This document shows positions 13,185 through 25,200 of a DNA stretch of 64,000 nucleotides, in pieces. The position numbers and the translations under genes were made by a program. The stretch comes from Bugula neritina (taxonomy: Eukaryota > Bryozoa > Gymnolaemata > Cheilostomatida > Bugulidae), in contig OZ037768.1 in the NCBI GenBank assembly GCA_964035545.1, positions 23,276,819 through 23,340,818 on the forward strand, given 5' to 3'. Positions within the stretch are counted from its first letter, which is position 1. Each line of letters opens with the position of its first letter. The notes under the pieces are model-generated. The model saw nothing but the letters and a program-made list of their open reading frames with translations. It was not told the origin of the DNA and made no database searches.

Positions 13185-14160
13185 CTGCAAAAGAAAGTTA
13201 CCAAAAAATAAGTGAATTACATAACATGGGAGAACAAGACAGTTGAACGTGAGAAAGTGATCAATAAATTAAATTTTCAATTGAATCAAAACTTTAGGCT
13301 ACCATTTGAAAAAACAAATTTAGTGCTTATTCAGCTTTTATTATGAATACAATTCGACCAATCCTTCAACTCGTTATCAAAAGAAACACTAAAGTTCTCT
13401 CTCAAATTTCTGAGTGATCTTTAGAGTATCAAAGTGTAGTTACTTTGATGGTTAAATTTTTGAAAGATAAAAAGTTCAAGTTAAACCTTTTAAAATCTAG
13501 TTAATAATTATTACCATAACCATTAACTTAATTTTGCATGCTTACAGCTCAGCCACAGGCACATGTAAAATCTCAATAAAAGTTGCTTTTACACTTACAG
13601 TAACTTTAAGACTCGATGGCATAGCCATACGTATCACTATCTGCCTTATGGTATAGAGTATAGATTATAGTCATACTCATAGTTATAGTGACTGCAATAC
13701 TGATACTGATAAACTTGAAGTTACGCATTCTCATTCTCAAAGTCAATGACAATCCGAATCTCATGATTGTACTCAATCTCATAGTAATAGAGTATCGGTA
13801 TCATACTTATACTGTGAGTAGGATACTAATACTTTATGAGTATGAGGTTGAGTCATAGTGTCAGCGATGCTCATACTCACTTACTTATAGTCATCGTGAT
13901 ACTGATAGTGTCTAGTCAGTACGATACTGATAGTCATAGTGAATCTGAATGTGATACTCATATGATACTGATACTGATAGTGCCTGCTGAATGTGACACT
14001 TTAGATCATTTTCGTTAAACTAATTATTCACTTACCTATTGTTTAGTTAGTCATTTTAAATTGAGTGCGTCCAACTTTTTGTTAGAAAAAATAGGAAATC
14101 CATTACTATTCAGTTTTGATTTGATTTCATTGTAAAGCCGAGACCACCATCATGCTTATA
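13185..14160. other. Upstream region of USP10 with degenerate ATACTGATA-type repeats
   Basis: The stretch holds the expected 5' UTR intron of USP10 (acceptor ending at 13185). At 13640-13990 it contains a loose array of short motifs such as ATACTGATA, TCATACTCAT and GATAGTCATAG in both orientations. No coding sequence is convincing; an apparent 60-residue frame here is made of the repeats. Confidence 0.4.
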
Positions 14161-14458
14161 TTTCATTCGGAAGAGAGAAGATGAGAGTTGGTGTTTGCGC
14201 TGTAGAAACGCAGAATAAAACCTTGGAGCTTTTGATTGGTTGATGTATAAAAATATCGAAAGCTTGAGAGACGTTTATAACAAGTATATAGAGTTGTCTT
14301 TCCTACAACGCTTGGACGCCGAAAATCATGGCGCATGGTAAAATTGCCTTTTCACTAGTGCAAAGAACCGCAAATGGCAGTAAACAGACTGCTTTTCCTT
14401 TAGAAAAAAAGCATAATATAAGATCTAGCTGTATGTACAAAGGTTATTAGTTACTCAC

Positions 14459-17400
14459 CTGAGTGAAAGTGGAGAAATTGGAACCAAGAAGTTTTGTAAA
14501 ACCTTGTAATATCCGATAGTTCAGCTAAAAGAATTATCTTGTGTCCAGTTGGATGGGCAATGAGCAGGAGAGATGGAACAGTTCCTTTTATACTATAATC
14601 TTGAAAGGCCTTTCTGGAAACCTATAATTAGTATGGTCTGAACACACCAGATAGGTTTGGTGTTTCTTCACAGAGATTAAAATTTAACAATACAGTAATT
14701 ATAAGTAATTTAGTATAGCTGGTAGAATTTAATCCAGTTTACTAGGTGACAATTGCATGTTAGAAATATTGCTGTTAGACTACCAAATTATAAAAGTTAA
14801 TTATGGCTTGTAAATAGTTTAAGAAAGTGGAAAACATGATAACATAGTCACCAGTAATGTGACCACTCTTCTAGTTGAGTAAATTCACTTTCTCACTTCC
14901 CAGACTGCTTCTGAAATTTCTATGCTTCTAGTTTACACAAATAAATAACGAGAAAATAGAAGAATATATATTTTGCAGATATATAAATATATTTATATAT
15001 TATATATATATATTATTTATATATTATATATATATATATTTTTATATATTATATATTTTTTAATTTTACTACATATATCTCTAAGTTTATATAAATATAT
15101 AGAAATATATATTATGTTAACAATTTATATATAATATTAAAGCTAATTGATTGTATGAAATATGGTTGCAAATTTTTCAATAATTAATATAGTGTAATAT
15201 TTTGATATTTATAAGTGCAATATATAGTTATATAATAGTATATGTCGCTACTATAAGATATTATTTAATGAAATTTTAATGACTATAAATTTATTAAAAT
15301 TGTTTTGTATAAATATATAAAACACATGCAACCGATGAATGAGACTAATTTAGTTATGCCGTTGCATTACAATTTATAATGTGATTGTTGCAATTAGCTG
15401 TTACTATTTCTTCTAAATTGAATGAAAACAAGTTATAAATATAGTTTATTTATACTATATTTTTATAGAAAATATTACAGAGATTAAACTTTTGAAAGCT
15501 CTGCCAATAAAACATATTAAATTAGGTTATAGAAAAGCAGAAAACTAGCACCATGAAAAGGTGAGCATAAAATATTCTAAATAACCACGCTGAGGTATAA
15601 GATTGGGAAAAGAAATGAATTTTGTAAGCTGTTAGTGGCATAAGCAACCCGGGGTGGAAAATAAGTTAGTGCTGCACCAGTTAAATTCATAATAAAAAAT
15701 CATAGTAGAAATTGACCAAAATAAATTCATGCACTTTTGCAGGCCTTGATTGGCTAATGAAGTCCCTACTCCAGATATCTTTGAGATACATGTAATGGTA
15801 TGATATCTAAAGAAGGAGTTGTCTAATCATAGAAAGAATCCTCAATATTCTAGAAGCTTCTGGTCTGAGTAGGAGACGCCAGGGCTGACTTTCCTAGGCT
15901 CAGAGTTATTACCTATCACCGTGACTTGCCTTTCATATCTGATAAACCGAGGTGCAGGGGCTATTCTTTCTATAAATATTTCATCTTTGGAAAATGGGTC
16001 AAGGTCTTCCTACAAAATATATTATCAGTTTACTAATCAATAATAAATGTTATCATAATAACACATTAACTCTCACAATGGCATTTGATTAAATTTCAAT
16101 GGTGTAATTTACCTCTACAAAATATACTACAAACTGCACATAAATTCTGTGAGCTACTGGAATTACATTTTCAAATTTCTCTAGTTTCACATTATACTGA
16201 CAACGACAGTTGTGAATTTTCAAATATAGTAAAATATCTGACTCTACCAGAGTTTTCTGGATTTGCAAAGCCAATGTGTTAACCATTACACTTAAGAGGT
16301 TACGGCTTAACCCTACAATAAAGACGTCTTACTAACATAGACACGTGCTCACTTACTGGATCAGTAGGTATAACCAGTGAGTTGAATTACTGTCTTATGG
16401 TATAACCACGTCAGCTTGCGTCTCTCAACATGCACAACTTTGCAACAACTGCCAAAAGCTGGTAATTATTACACATTATTTCAGAGTTGTATTATGCCTA
16501 TTTTTTGTCAAAGAAGTAAATCCTTAGGCACTTCTCAACTTGGGTCCATTATAAATAATTAATGTTTTTCTTGTAAAAAGAATTTGCAGGAATTTGGGTT
16601 TGACCCAGGGCCAAAACTTAATGTCTTCGTGACTAGTAATTATTTTTTTGGTTACTCAACAAGTACAAAGTTCATCTAGTTTTAAAACCTTTAACTTCTT
16701 TATTATTTACACACACCTTTGTTCTTTTGTACTGTCAGCAAGACTGCCCCTTTCTAATTATATACCACAGTCAACTGTAATGAGTTTCAGGCACTGTAAT
16801 ATTACTATAGGCTAAGTCTTTCTAATAGTTACATTTCTTTACAACTGTAGATCCTTTCTGCACCTTATAAGGCTATCATTAGTCATAACAATGTAGAAGT
16901 GTTACATCATCAAAATTCTTTATGATTTTAAACTCTGTTTACTAAAGCTTTATCCAACCCCTGAGTTTAACGGCACCACCCCTGTGAGAACCCCTACGAA
17001 CTGTGTCTAGCTGGAACAGTTAGTCTTTACTTTTAAAAGCCTTCTTCTATGTTCATTTCACCAAATATATACTAAAAACTATATAACAGATTGTTGAGGG
17101 AATAAATAAATGCGAAAGTTATTGTAAACAGCTGCATTATAACAAGCTATCCTTGACTTTTCAATATCACAATTTCTTAGAGAAGCCCATTTGTTCTTAG
17201 AACTTCAAAATCTAGGAAATCTTTTTTCTTGAAACCATTTTCTATAGTTGACACCCACCCACCTTGATATACTGACATCCACCTTAAGATGCTGACACCC
17301 ACCTTGAGGTGCTGGCACCCACCTTAAGGTGCTGACACCCACCTTGAGGTGCTGACACCCACCTTGAGGTGCTGACACCCTTTGCACGGGTTGGTGAGTA

Positions 17401-17494
17401 GAGAGCACAGTTTGCACAACATTGCCACAATTCCTACTCCTAGAAATACTCCCAGAAACACCACCAGAACTGTAGCTACCAACGAGTTCTCCAT
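14459..17494 (-). CDS. Putative small membrane protein, partial model
   Basis: Three minus-strand exons join in phase: 17494-17363 (44 codons), 16009-15920 (30 codons) and 14621-14459 (54 codons plus one base). The first begins with an ATG in good context (G at -3 and +4) and encodes a membrane segment (LVATVLVVFLGVFLGVGIVA), then a Cys-rich stretch (LCKLCSLLTNPCKGC). The later exons encode a soluble region with FSKDEIFIERIAPAPRF and LLLIAHPTGHKIILL. All have consensus acceptors; donors are GTGGGT, GTGATA and GTGAGT. I do not recognise the family. A terminal exon may lie at 14302-14163, where an acceptor fits the phase and a stop follows, but that sequence overlaps CCAAT/TATA-like motifs and is doubtful. 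The first donor lies in a 20-bp tandem repeat that copies the splice site six times. Confidence 0.5.
14960..15250. repeat. AT-rich low-complexity tract
   Basis: Runs of TATATA and TATATATT dominate, inside an intron of the putative membrane-protein gene. The surrounding 14640-15900 is also AT-rich with no coding signal that I can support. Confidence 0.8.
17258..17397 (-). repeat. 20-bp minisatellite copying a splice donor
   Basis: Six tandem copies of a 20-bp unit, on the minus strand TGTCAGCACCTCAAGGTGGG. The first copy (in gene direction) contains the end of the membrane-protein exon and its donor CTCAAG/GTGGGT. The following copies repeat the exon end plus donor inside the intron, with a few substitutions. 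Confidence 0.85.
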
Positions 17495-17764
17495 GTCTTG
17501 TATGAATGTAATTCTGCAACATGTAATAGAGATCATTGGATGACTGGCTGGGAAAATACTAAGCTGAACTTTACTTTGTTTATGAGATTAGTAGACAATT
17601 GCGCAGTTTGATTTTTTTTAAAAATTCAGTTCAAAGTAAGTCAGTAAAAGTTGAACCCCCGAACTTTGTTGCATACTTTATAATATATTGGGCACAAGTC
17701 TTGATACAAAGGCTACATGAGAGAAATGCTTAACCATCATACACTCTTCTATATAAAAGCATAT

Positions 17765-17940
17765 TCTTATTCCACTACCTGCTACAGTTACAGCTACAGT
17801 TACAGCTCCAGCTAGAGTTACAGTTACAGCTACAGTTACAGCTACAGCTACAGTTACAGCTACAGCTAGGTTACAGCTACAAGCCACAGTTACAGCTACA
17901 GCTAGAGTTACAGCTACAGGCTACAGCTACAGTTACATGT
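17765..17940. repeat. Hexamer repeat (ACAGCT/ACAGTT)n
   Basis: An array of ACAGCT and ACAGTT hexamers with a few GAGTT and GGCT variants. It lies upstream of the putative membrane-protein start, in DNA otherwise without a gene between 17.5 and 19.97 kb. Confidence 0.85.
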
Positions 17941-19099
17941 ATGCAAATGCAAGTAAATTGAATAATGAAAGCCTTAAGTAGTTACTATAATATAACAATA
18001 AGTATAAACAATTAATGTTACATTCTCAAATATTACATATGAGTACAGGATTATAACGTAATTTTATTGTCTAAGAAATTTACATTATCGTAAAATTTTC
18101 AAATGTTACCTTCACTTGACGAGTTCTACCATCAATCATAGGAGTCTTCTAAGAACAAGATATGAGTTTAACTAAAGCCTGTTTGAGTTTGAACTTGAAA
18201 CTAACTGCTAGAAAATGTTTAAAATAATAATATTGTGGAAAAAACTCTCTACTCACAATACTATATACTCTGTCTGTAACTTTTAATAAAAACAGCCCGT
18301 TTGGTTAATCATAATGAGATATAAAAAGTAGTTGCACTGAAAACTTCATTCCACGCATATTCCAACTATGAAAAAAGTAATTAAAGAGAAAGATAACAAT
18401 ACAGGCAGTAGGTTTTCGTGAATAGCATGAGGTTCATAAATAGGTGGTCATTGATCAGGTATAGTATTGTACATAACTGGGTTATTATTAAATGTAATTA
18501 TAAACAATGACTGAGTTGACAATAATAACATGCCTTGTTGATTGAATTATAGACATGTGAATGTAGAGTCATATATCAAAAATAATATATACATGCAATG
18601 TTGTTGAAATAGTTTTGTAAATGAAATAGTTGAATTAAATTCCCAAGTTTTTCTTGGCTCATGGTAAAATGTAGGTCAGATAAGAATTTAAATTTAGCTA
18701 ATTAAAGGCTAGAAAAACAGCCAAATTCGGTTTTCATCATGCAGCTTTTTCAACAAAGCTATTGCTCATTTTCAATCTGTATTGTTTGTAATTATACTCA
18801 ACGATATGAAAATATGTTACAAGGAAAGACAACTTCATAGGCTAATAATTAACAAAATTGTTTGGCTTTGGCTCTCAGCTAGTGAATGAACTTAAATCGT
18901 TACAGGTTGTCCTTTTTTACCGTTGGAAAGCTGAAAGTTGACTAAAATTAAGCCTGGCGATATTGTGGGGGAAAACAATTCATTATATAGATTAAATGAC
19001 AACGACCAGTTTAGGAGTTAGCCTTCCCACATGATGTAATATCTTTACAGCATACAGAGCACTGTTTTGATTGAACTGTTTATTTTAGGTAATTTGAGC

Positions 19100-19230
19100 A
19101 GTTAGGAGAGAGGGGTGTGTGCTGGGGGACAGGGGGTGTGTGCTGGGGGAACAGGGGTGTGTGCTGGAGGGACAGGGGTGTGTGCTGGAGGGACAGGGGT
19201 GTGTGCTGGGGGGACAGGAGTGTGTGTCAT
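19100..19230. repeat. G-rich minisatellite, about 21 bp unit
   Basis: Roughly six copies of a unit like GGGACAGGGGTGTGTGCTGG on the plus strand. The runs of G could fold into a quadruplex, which is inference only. No gene is visible around it. Confidence 0.85.
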
Positions 19231-19974
19231 ACTACACATCATAACTTTCTATATATTATATAACCTTCACTTATCTGCTATGTGAGAAACAATAATATAG
19301 GGAACTCTTATCTACTTATATTTGGTATAAAGTACATCAGTTAATAATGCACAATCAGCTGCACCCATGCAGGTTACTGAATGTACACTGTTGAGTATTC
19401 GAGGTAAAGAGTGTATATTATATGCTGACATTTCTATAATTCACCTTTTAATAACAAATGGCCAATAATAAATTTATTACAAACAAAATATTTTACATAA
19501 ATGATTTTAAGAAAAAATTATACTAACACAAATATAAAGCACCAGCTACAGGAATACTAAAGGTATGTAGTATATATAATCAATTTTACTAAAAAGAAAA
19601 AATTCAAAAAATAAAAAAGCTATTCAAATAATATGTGCAGTTGATGGAGAGTGGACTAAAAGAGAGTTCGACCTGATATAGTAGAATTTAAGCACATTAT
19701 TATAAGTTGACACGCATATAACAACTATTAAAATAACTGTATATTTACACTATAATACAATAATATAATGTTGTGTGGCATATAGTATATTATAGTATAA
19801 CATAAAATACTGTAATTACAATATAATGCAAAACATACAATATAATATAGCATATAATATGATAAAATATAAAATAATATATCATTTGTTGCACAAATTA
19901 GTGAAATAACAGATATAAGTCTATTATTGCCCATCTAAATGATATCTGTGGTATAAATAAAGAAAAATTATTAT

Positions 19975-20646
19975 TTATGATAAAATATTTTGTAGAAGAG
20001 TTTTAAAGCTTCTGGACTTATGTTTAGTCTTGTCTGAATACTCAGTGTTAGTTGAGCATGTCTCATCATGTCTGCTAGAGATTGGTGAGAAGAGAGACTG
20101 CCCGCTGACGTAGCCGCAAGTACATTTACATGTGCAGCGCTTTGGGGCAGCATTTGATGACGACTTAATACGTCGACGGCCATGTTGTTTGGAGTTGTCA
20201 CTCCACTCTGAAATGCTGTTTGACTTACTTAACCTGAGGCCAACGCCTCTAACAACAGTTGATTGTTGTGAACACTTTAAGAAGCAGCTGGAGTTTGCGT
20301 GGCCTACATTTCCATTGTGATCAACAATTTGTGGGGTGGGTTTTGAGGCGTCACACTGTGCCAGTGATGATAGCAGGCAAAGTTTTTGCATTTCTACCAT
20401 AGCAGATGTAGTGAGTGGGTTAGCTGACATAGACTGGGCTCCATAGAACACATTGAATGCTTCCTTACTCTTACTAAGGCTACAGGGTGACACACTTTTC
20501 CCGTTGTCTGGATGAATCATGATTTGGCCGGGAGGATCCATGTAGTTGTCGTGCAAGTCTGGGTGATTGCCGGCATACAGGTTCCACATGTCTCCTGATC
20601 CCACTCCCTCTGATGAACAGGAAACTATGGATGTTTTCAAGGCCAT
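19975..20646 (-). CDS. Unrecognised 223-aa protein in one coding exon
   Basis: The frame runs from an ATG in strong context (AACATGG) at 20646 to a stop at 19975. A splice acceptor (CTGTTGTAG) ends seven bases before the ATG, so a 5' UTR exon probably lies upstream; a plausible donor is at 21062 (AAAAG/GTAAAT). The frame stays open beyond that acceptor, so a longer N-terminus cannot be excluded. The protein has no visible domain. It is Ser-rich, with a basic patch (HGRRRIKSSS), a tight Cys cluster (KRCTCKCTCG) and a basic C-terminus (KSRSFKTLLQNILS). The composition, strong start and length of open frame in AT-rich DNA favour a real gene, but I cannot assign a function. It lies between the coiled-coil gene and the membrane-protein gene, all on the minus strand. 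Confidence 0.6.
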   Translation of the reverse strand: MALKTSIVSCSSEGVGSGDMWNLYAGNHPDLHDNYMDPPGQIMIHPDNGKSVSPCSLSKSKEAFNVFYGAQSMSANPLTTSAMVEMQKLCLLSSLAQCDASKPTPQIVDHNGNVGHANSSCFLKCSQQSTVVRGVGLRLSKSNSISEWSDNSKQHGRRRIKSSSNAAPKRCTCKCTCGYVSGQSLFSPISSRHDETCSTNTEYSDKTKHKSRSFKTLLQNILS

Positions 20647-20699
20647 GTTTACTCTACAACAGCGCATGCAGCTGTACACTGTTTGTGACAGTAATATTA

Positions 20700-22240
20700 T
20701 TCGTTAGTTAGTTATAAGGAATGTACTGCAAATAATAGCTCATTATACAAAACCAATTAGTAAATTGTTTTTCTCACTTGATTATTTCACAAATTGGTAT
20801 ACATTATAAACTTTTGTTGAAGAATCTTGAATTTTAGAACAAAAAAACATAAAACATTTTTAAGCTTGCAGCCTTAATTAATATTGATGATGAAACAATT
20901 TATAGTAGCAATTATAATTATTATTATATAAAAAGAAAACTTTAGCAAGTGATATATTTAAGATAATAAAATGTGTAAAACACAGTGAATTGCAGTTAAT
21001 AGTTGGTATATACTAGGCATATGCATGTACATTATATAATAATTATTGTATCAAAAATTTACCTTTTCTCTTGTTGCTGGTCTACGCAGTTGTAACAGGT
21101 ATAATGTTACCATTTTTCAATCAAAAGCATTCTATATTCCATAAGTGACTGCATTGTTGATCTTTGAAGGGCTGTTGAAACAAGGGTTTAAAAGCAATTA
21201 TCCAATCTTTGTTTTGAAAGTGTTTTATTTTAAACTAGTCTATTGAGTTTGTTCAATATACACTGTTATACACTGTAGTGTTGACATTTAGTTGTTGTTC
21301 AAATACATGAGCTTGTATGGTGCCTATGGTAGAACAGCCTATAATTGTGAGAAAATGTAGCCTAATTTTCTGTAACACTACAGGCTACAAAAACTGAATG
21401 ACGACAATTAAGAATTGTGCAAACTATTGCCAAATTGGATAAATTTATTATGCAACACGGAAAATATTATTTAGTTCTGGAAAAACCACCTTTGCTTGGC
21501 CATTCCATCCAGGCTTAGAAATTTCCATAACATGACTGATAGGACACTTTGGGTTGTGTTGTTGCCATTGGATACGAGTAACTTGAAAAATCTTCAGTTA
21601 ATGTAAATGCGTTGATACTGTTAAGAGGCTCAGTGCAAAACTTTTCTGACAAGTTCATATTGATTTTAGGACTAGATAAGAGAAAAGTATTTCAAATATC
21701 AATTAGTGACTGCCCTGTGCAGTTCAGCTGGATCTCTTCGTCTCTTAACTCTCGCTTTCCTACATCATAGGCTCTGATTACATGTGTACAGAACATATAT
21801 AACAATAATAACGCATATTCCAATATAAACAGCAGTGCATGGGTAGTTTCTATGTTTAAACAGCTGTGCCTTAGGCCTTAGAGCATACATTTAGAATATG
21901 CCACCAGCACATAACAGTCAAACTGCAGAGCAAGGAAATGGTCCTGAAAAATGATTAATTTAAAAAGAAATGCAATGATGAAAAAGAGCACAACAAAATT
22001 TATTTTATAAAAATTATAGAAAATCATTTCAACAACAGATATTAACAAAAGTTTCAACAGATAAAAACATTAGGAATCAAACAGTTCATTTTAGTTACAA
22101 CTCCTATTTATAGAGCTGTGTGTAGCAACAGCATTTTTACATTTTTTTGTATGACTTAATCTTTTAGTTGGCATGGAATTAGTACATATTGCATGATGCA
22201 TTGAGTTAATATTATATTAGTTGCAGGGTTTTGTTGGATA
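20700..22240. other. Intergenic, AT-rich, no clear gene
   Basis: This stretch separates the coiled-coil gene stop from the start of the 223-aa gene. It may hold the 5' UTR exon of the latter near 21062-21180 and the 3' UTR of the former. I see nothing else of note. Confidence 0.4.
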
Positions 22241-22242
22241 TT

Positions 22243-25200
22243 CTAGTTGTCCTCGTGGTGTTCCACCATAAGTTTGAACAGCTCCACACGGAGTAACTCA
22301 ATGGTGACCATGTTGTCTTTTATGATACACTTCTGGTGCTTGTTGACTACCAACATTTCTGCATTCTTAGTTTCCAGTTCGTAAACTACAAGTTGATAAA
22401 GGGCAGACAATCTTACATCACATGGTGATTATATGAAAATATAGCAGTAAAAAATGCATGGGGCAGACAACTTTTACCACTTGTCTTTATAAACTAGGAA
22501 AACCGAATGAACAAACTGAATAAAAAGCTGACATGTTAAAAGTCAACCAATAAGAGCTCAGGTAATAACCAAACATGTTTATTTTATAAACATTGGAATT
22601 TTCCACTGATGAATATAAACATTGTGTATTACATATTAGTAAGGAAGTAGAGTTATAGGTATTAAGTTAGCATTGCCTTATAACTTATAATGGTTATATA
22701 TATTTTAAAATACTTTTTATATAAAAAGATACATTAATTATATCTATAATATAAGAACAAAATAATACATCTTATCATATATTCAATCCATCAATAATAT
22801 GCCCACAACTCAGTAACTATATACATATACTACATCTACCACTCTATGCACCATATATAACTCTATAAATTATATATACACACTCTATTTACCATACTAT
22901 GCAGTACCGGCCATCAACCTTATACACACTCTATTTACTATACATAATATAAACCCTATCTACAATTCTATGACCATATATACACACTATCAACTCTAAT
23001 ACAATACCTTTCCTCAAGAGTTGCTGCTGATGCCTCTGACAGTTCCTGACCTGTTCCTGGACAATGCTGACACTCTCTGTCAGCTGACTAATCTTAGACA
23101 TGCAGCCTCGACGTCGTCTAACGTGTTCAGCATGCATCTCTTCTGTCTCAGTCACTTTCTTCTCCAGCTCCCGTATTCTAGTCTACGTGAACAGATGAGA
23201 AGACAACTCAATAACTCTGAAGAGTTCCATTTCAAAATAAACACATTTATTTTAATATAATTGTAGATGAACACACTTTACGGTTTTGAAGCGGAAGTTC
23301 ATGTAGAATTATAAAGCCCTTTTTACATGTATGTTATAATAGTAAGCGTTTCAGTTTATTGGACAAAATCTAAGACTTGAACTATTGCCTCTGTAAGCAA
23401 AGGCACGTGAATGAGTTGTCCTAAACCAGGATACGTCCCGTTGTGTTACAGATAAAGCAGTTGAGTGTTGAGCAGAAGTTTTCTAAAAAGTTTACATGAT
23501 TTTCTATTTCAACGGAAACACCAAAGGTATTCATCACGTTATAGCAAATAACAGAAAAACAATGTTTAATATCAAAATAATATATAAAGTAACATAAAGC
23601 AGCCTGTGTGAATTGAGATAATGGCAAATGAAGAACATACAATGATATAAGTAGCAATGTGATAATATAACAGTAGCGACAATATATACTGTTATAAATG
23701 TTATATGAATATACAGCATAGTGCTAGCTAATAGACACCATTATACAGTGTATAATATAATGCATATACATAATATACTGTAGACATGAATATTAGTTAT
23801 TATACACATGTTATATAAACACACAAATATACATACAGTAGCAATCTCATTCTTCTTAAGCAGTTCCTGTGTATATGGTTTCATATACTCCAAATGCTGT
23901 TTTTCTTGTCTCTGAAATATACGCACATTAAAGTCTCAACAGAAGGGAAATGTTTTAAAAAATGTCATCAAATGAATTTTAGTTTGTTATATTATGGATT
24001 TATTGCTTTTATGTTGCATTTATGAAGACAATTTTACTGCACTGATTTGGGGCTTGTGAAAATCATATGTAATTTTCATTTATTATAATAACCATGGAAT
24101 TCATTTTGAATAGAAACTATAAAAAATATTTTGAAAATATAAACACAATAAATACATGTTTACAATATAATACTTTTATATATATTAGGTTTATGTAATT
24201 CCAACATACAAAGTCAACTTATATTGTGATTACTTTGAATAAAACAAGGCTAGACGTAAATGTAACACACTGACCAGCTGATTTAGAACAGCCTTGGCTG
24301 AAATACAATCCAAACATTCTTCTGCAGATTTAGCAGAGCTTGAGACTGTAGATTCGCTCTCCTAAATGAATATCTGCAGATATCAGTTACACAAGTATGA
24401 TATATATCTGGTTTATTGATTCGTAATTATTCTTGCTAAAATGCATAGAAAAATTAAAGTGTGTAATCTTGTTTAAAAGTATTTGATAAAATAAGCAGTG
24501 ACTTTTATTGGGAGTATTTTATATTATTAATAACTAATGACAGAGCACATTTTACCTTATTAATTTTACTGGAATATTCCAAAGTTTCAGCTACTGTAGA
24601 CTTCAATCTGAAATTCTCATTCTGCAAAATGATGAATTATTATGAACTGGATGATGTATTGCATATGATATAGACACAAAGATTTTATAAAGAAAATGCC
24701 GGAATATGTTGTTCAAACTCACATGTAAAGCTTAAAAATATAATAATTTTTATAGAGCGTCAAAAAACTTGTTACATATTAAATAGCTTACTTGTATACG
24801 AATTATTTAGCGATAGTATGCATTTGATCTGCAATTATACCTGTAACTGACTATTAACGTCACAAAGGTGCTGTAGATTTTGTGACAGATTAACAAATTG
24901 AGTTCGAAGAGCTTGTCCATTGCAAGAGATTTTAATCAGCTCTTCACTATCAAGCTGTTGCTCATTGCCATCAGAGTCCATGTCACATAAAATTTGTCTC
25001 TGTAAAAATAGAGGGTAAATCAAACTGAAGGTTTGCTGGAGGACAACTATGCTAAATGTTTACCTCCAAGAATTATTTCAATTGCTACATCCATTAACTA
25101 AATTTCACATAATCTTAAAGTAAAACCTTTTATAGTTACCAAGTGTTACCACCATGTTATTATTATAACATCATTAATTATCACCACAACTAAATAGCTA

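Noticed and set aside
14163-14302. Terminal exon for the putative membrane protein
   Set aside because: The phase fits and a stop is reached, but the peptide has no protein-like character and the DNA holds promoter-like motifs. Mentioned only as possible.
14240-14339. Plus-strand gene start: inverted CCAAT, TATAAAA and ATGGCGCATG before GTAAAA
   Set aside because: No plus-strand exon continues it anywhere before 27 kb. The motifs may belong to a minus-strand promoter or be chance.
18111-18149. 39-base exon-like piece encoding KTPMIDGRTRQVK on the minus strand
   Set aside because: It has both splice signals, but its phase does not join to the reading frame of the exon at 17494; it could only be untranslated.
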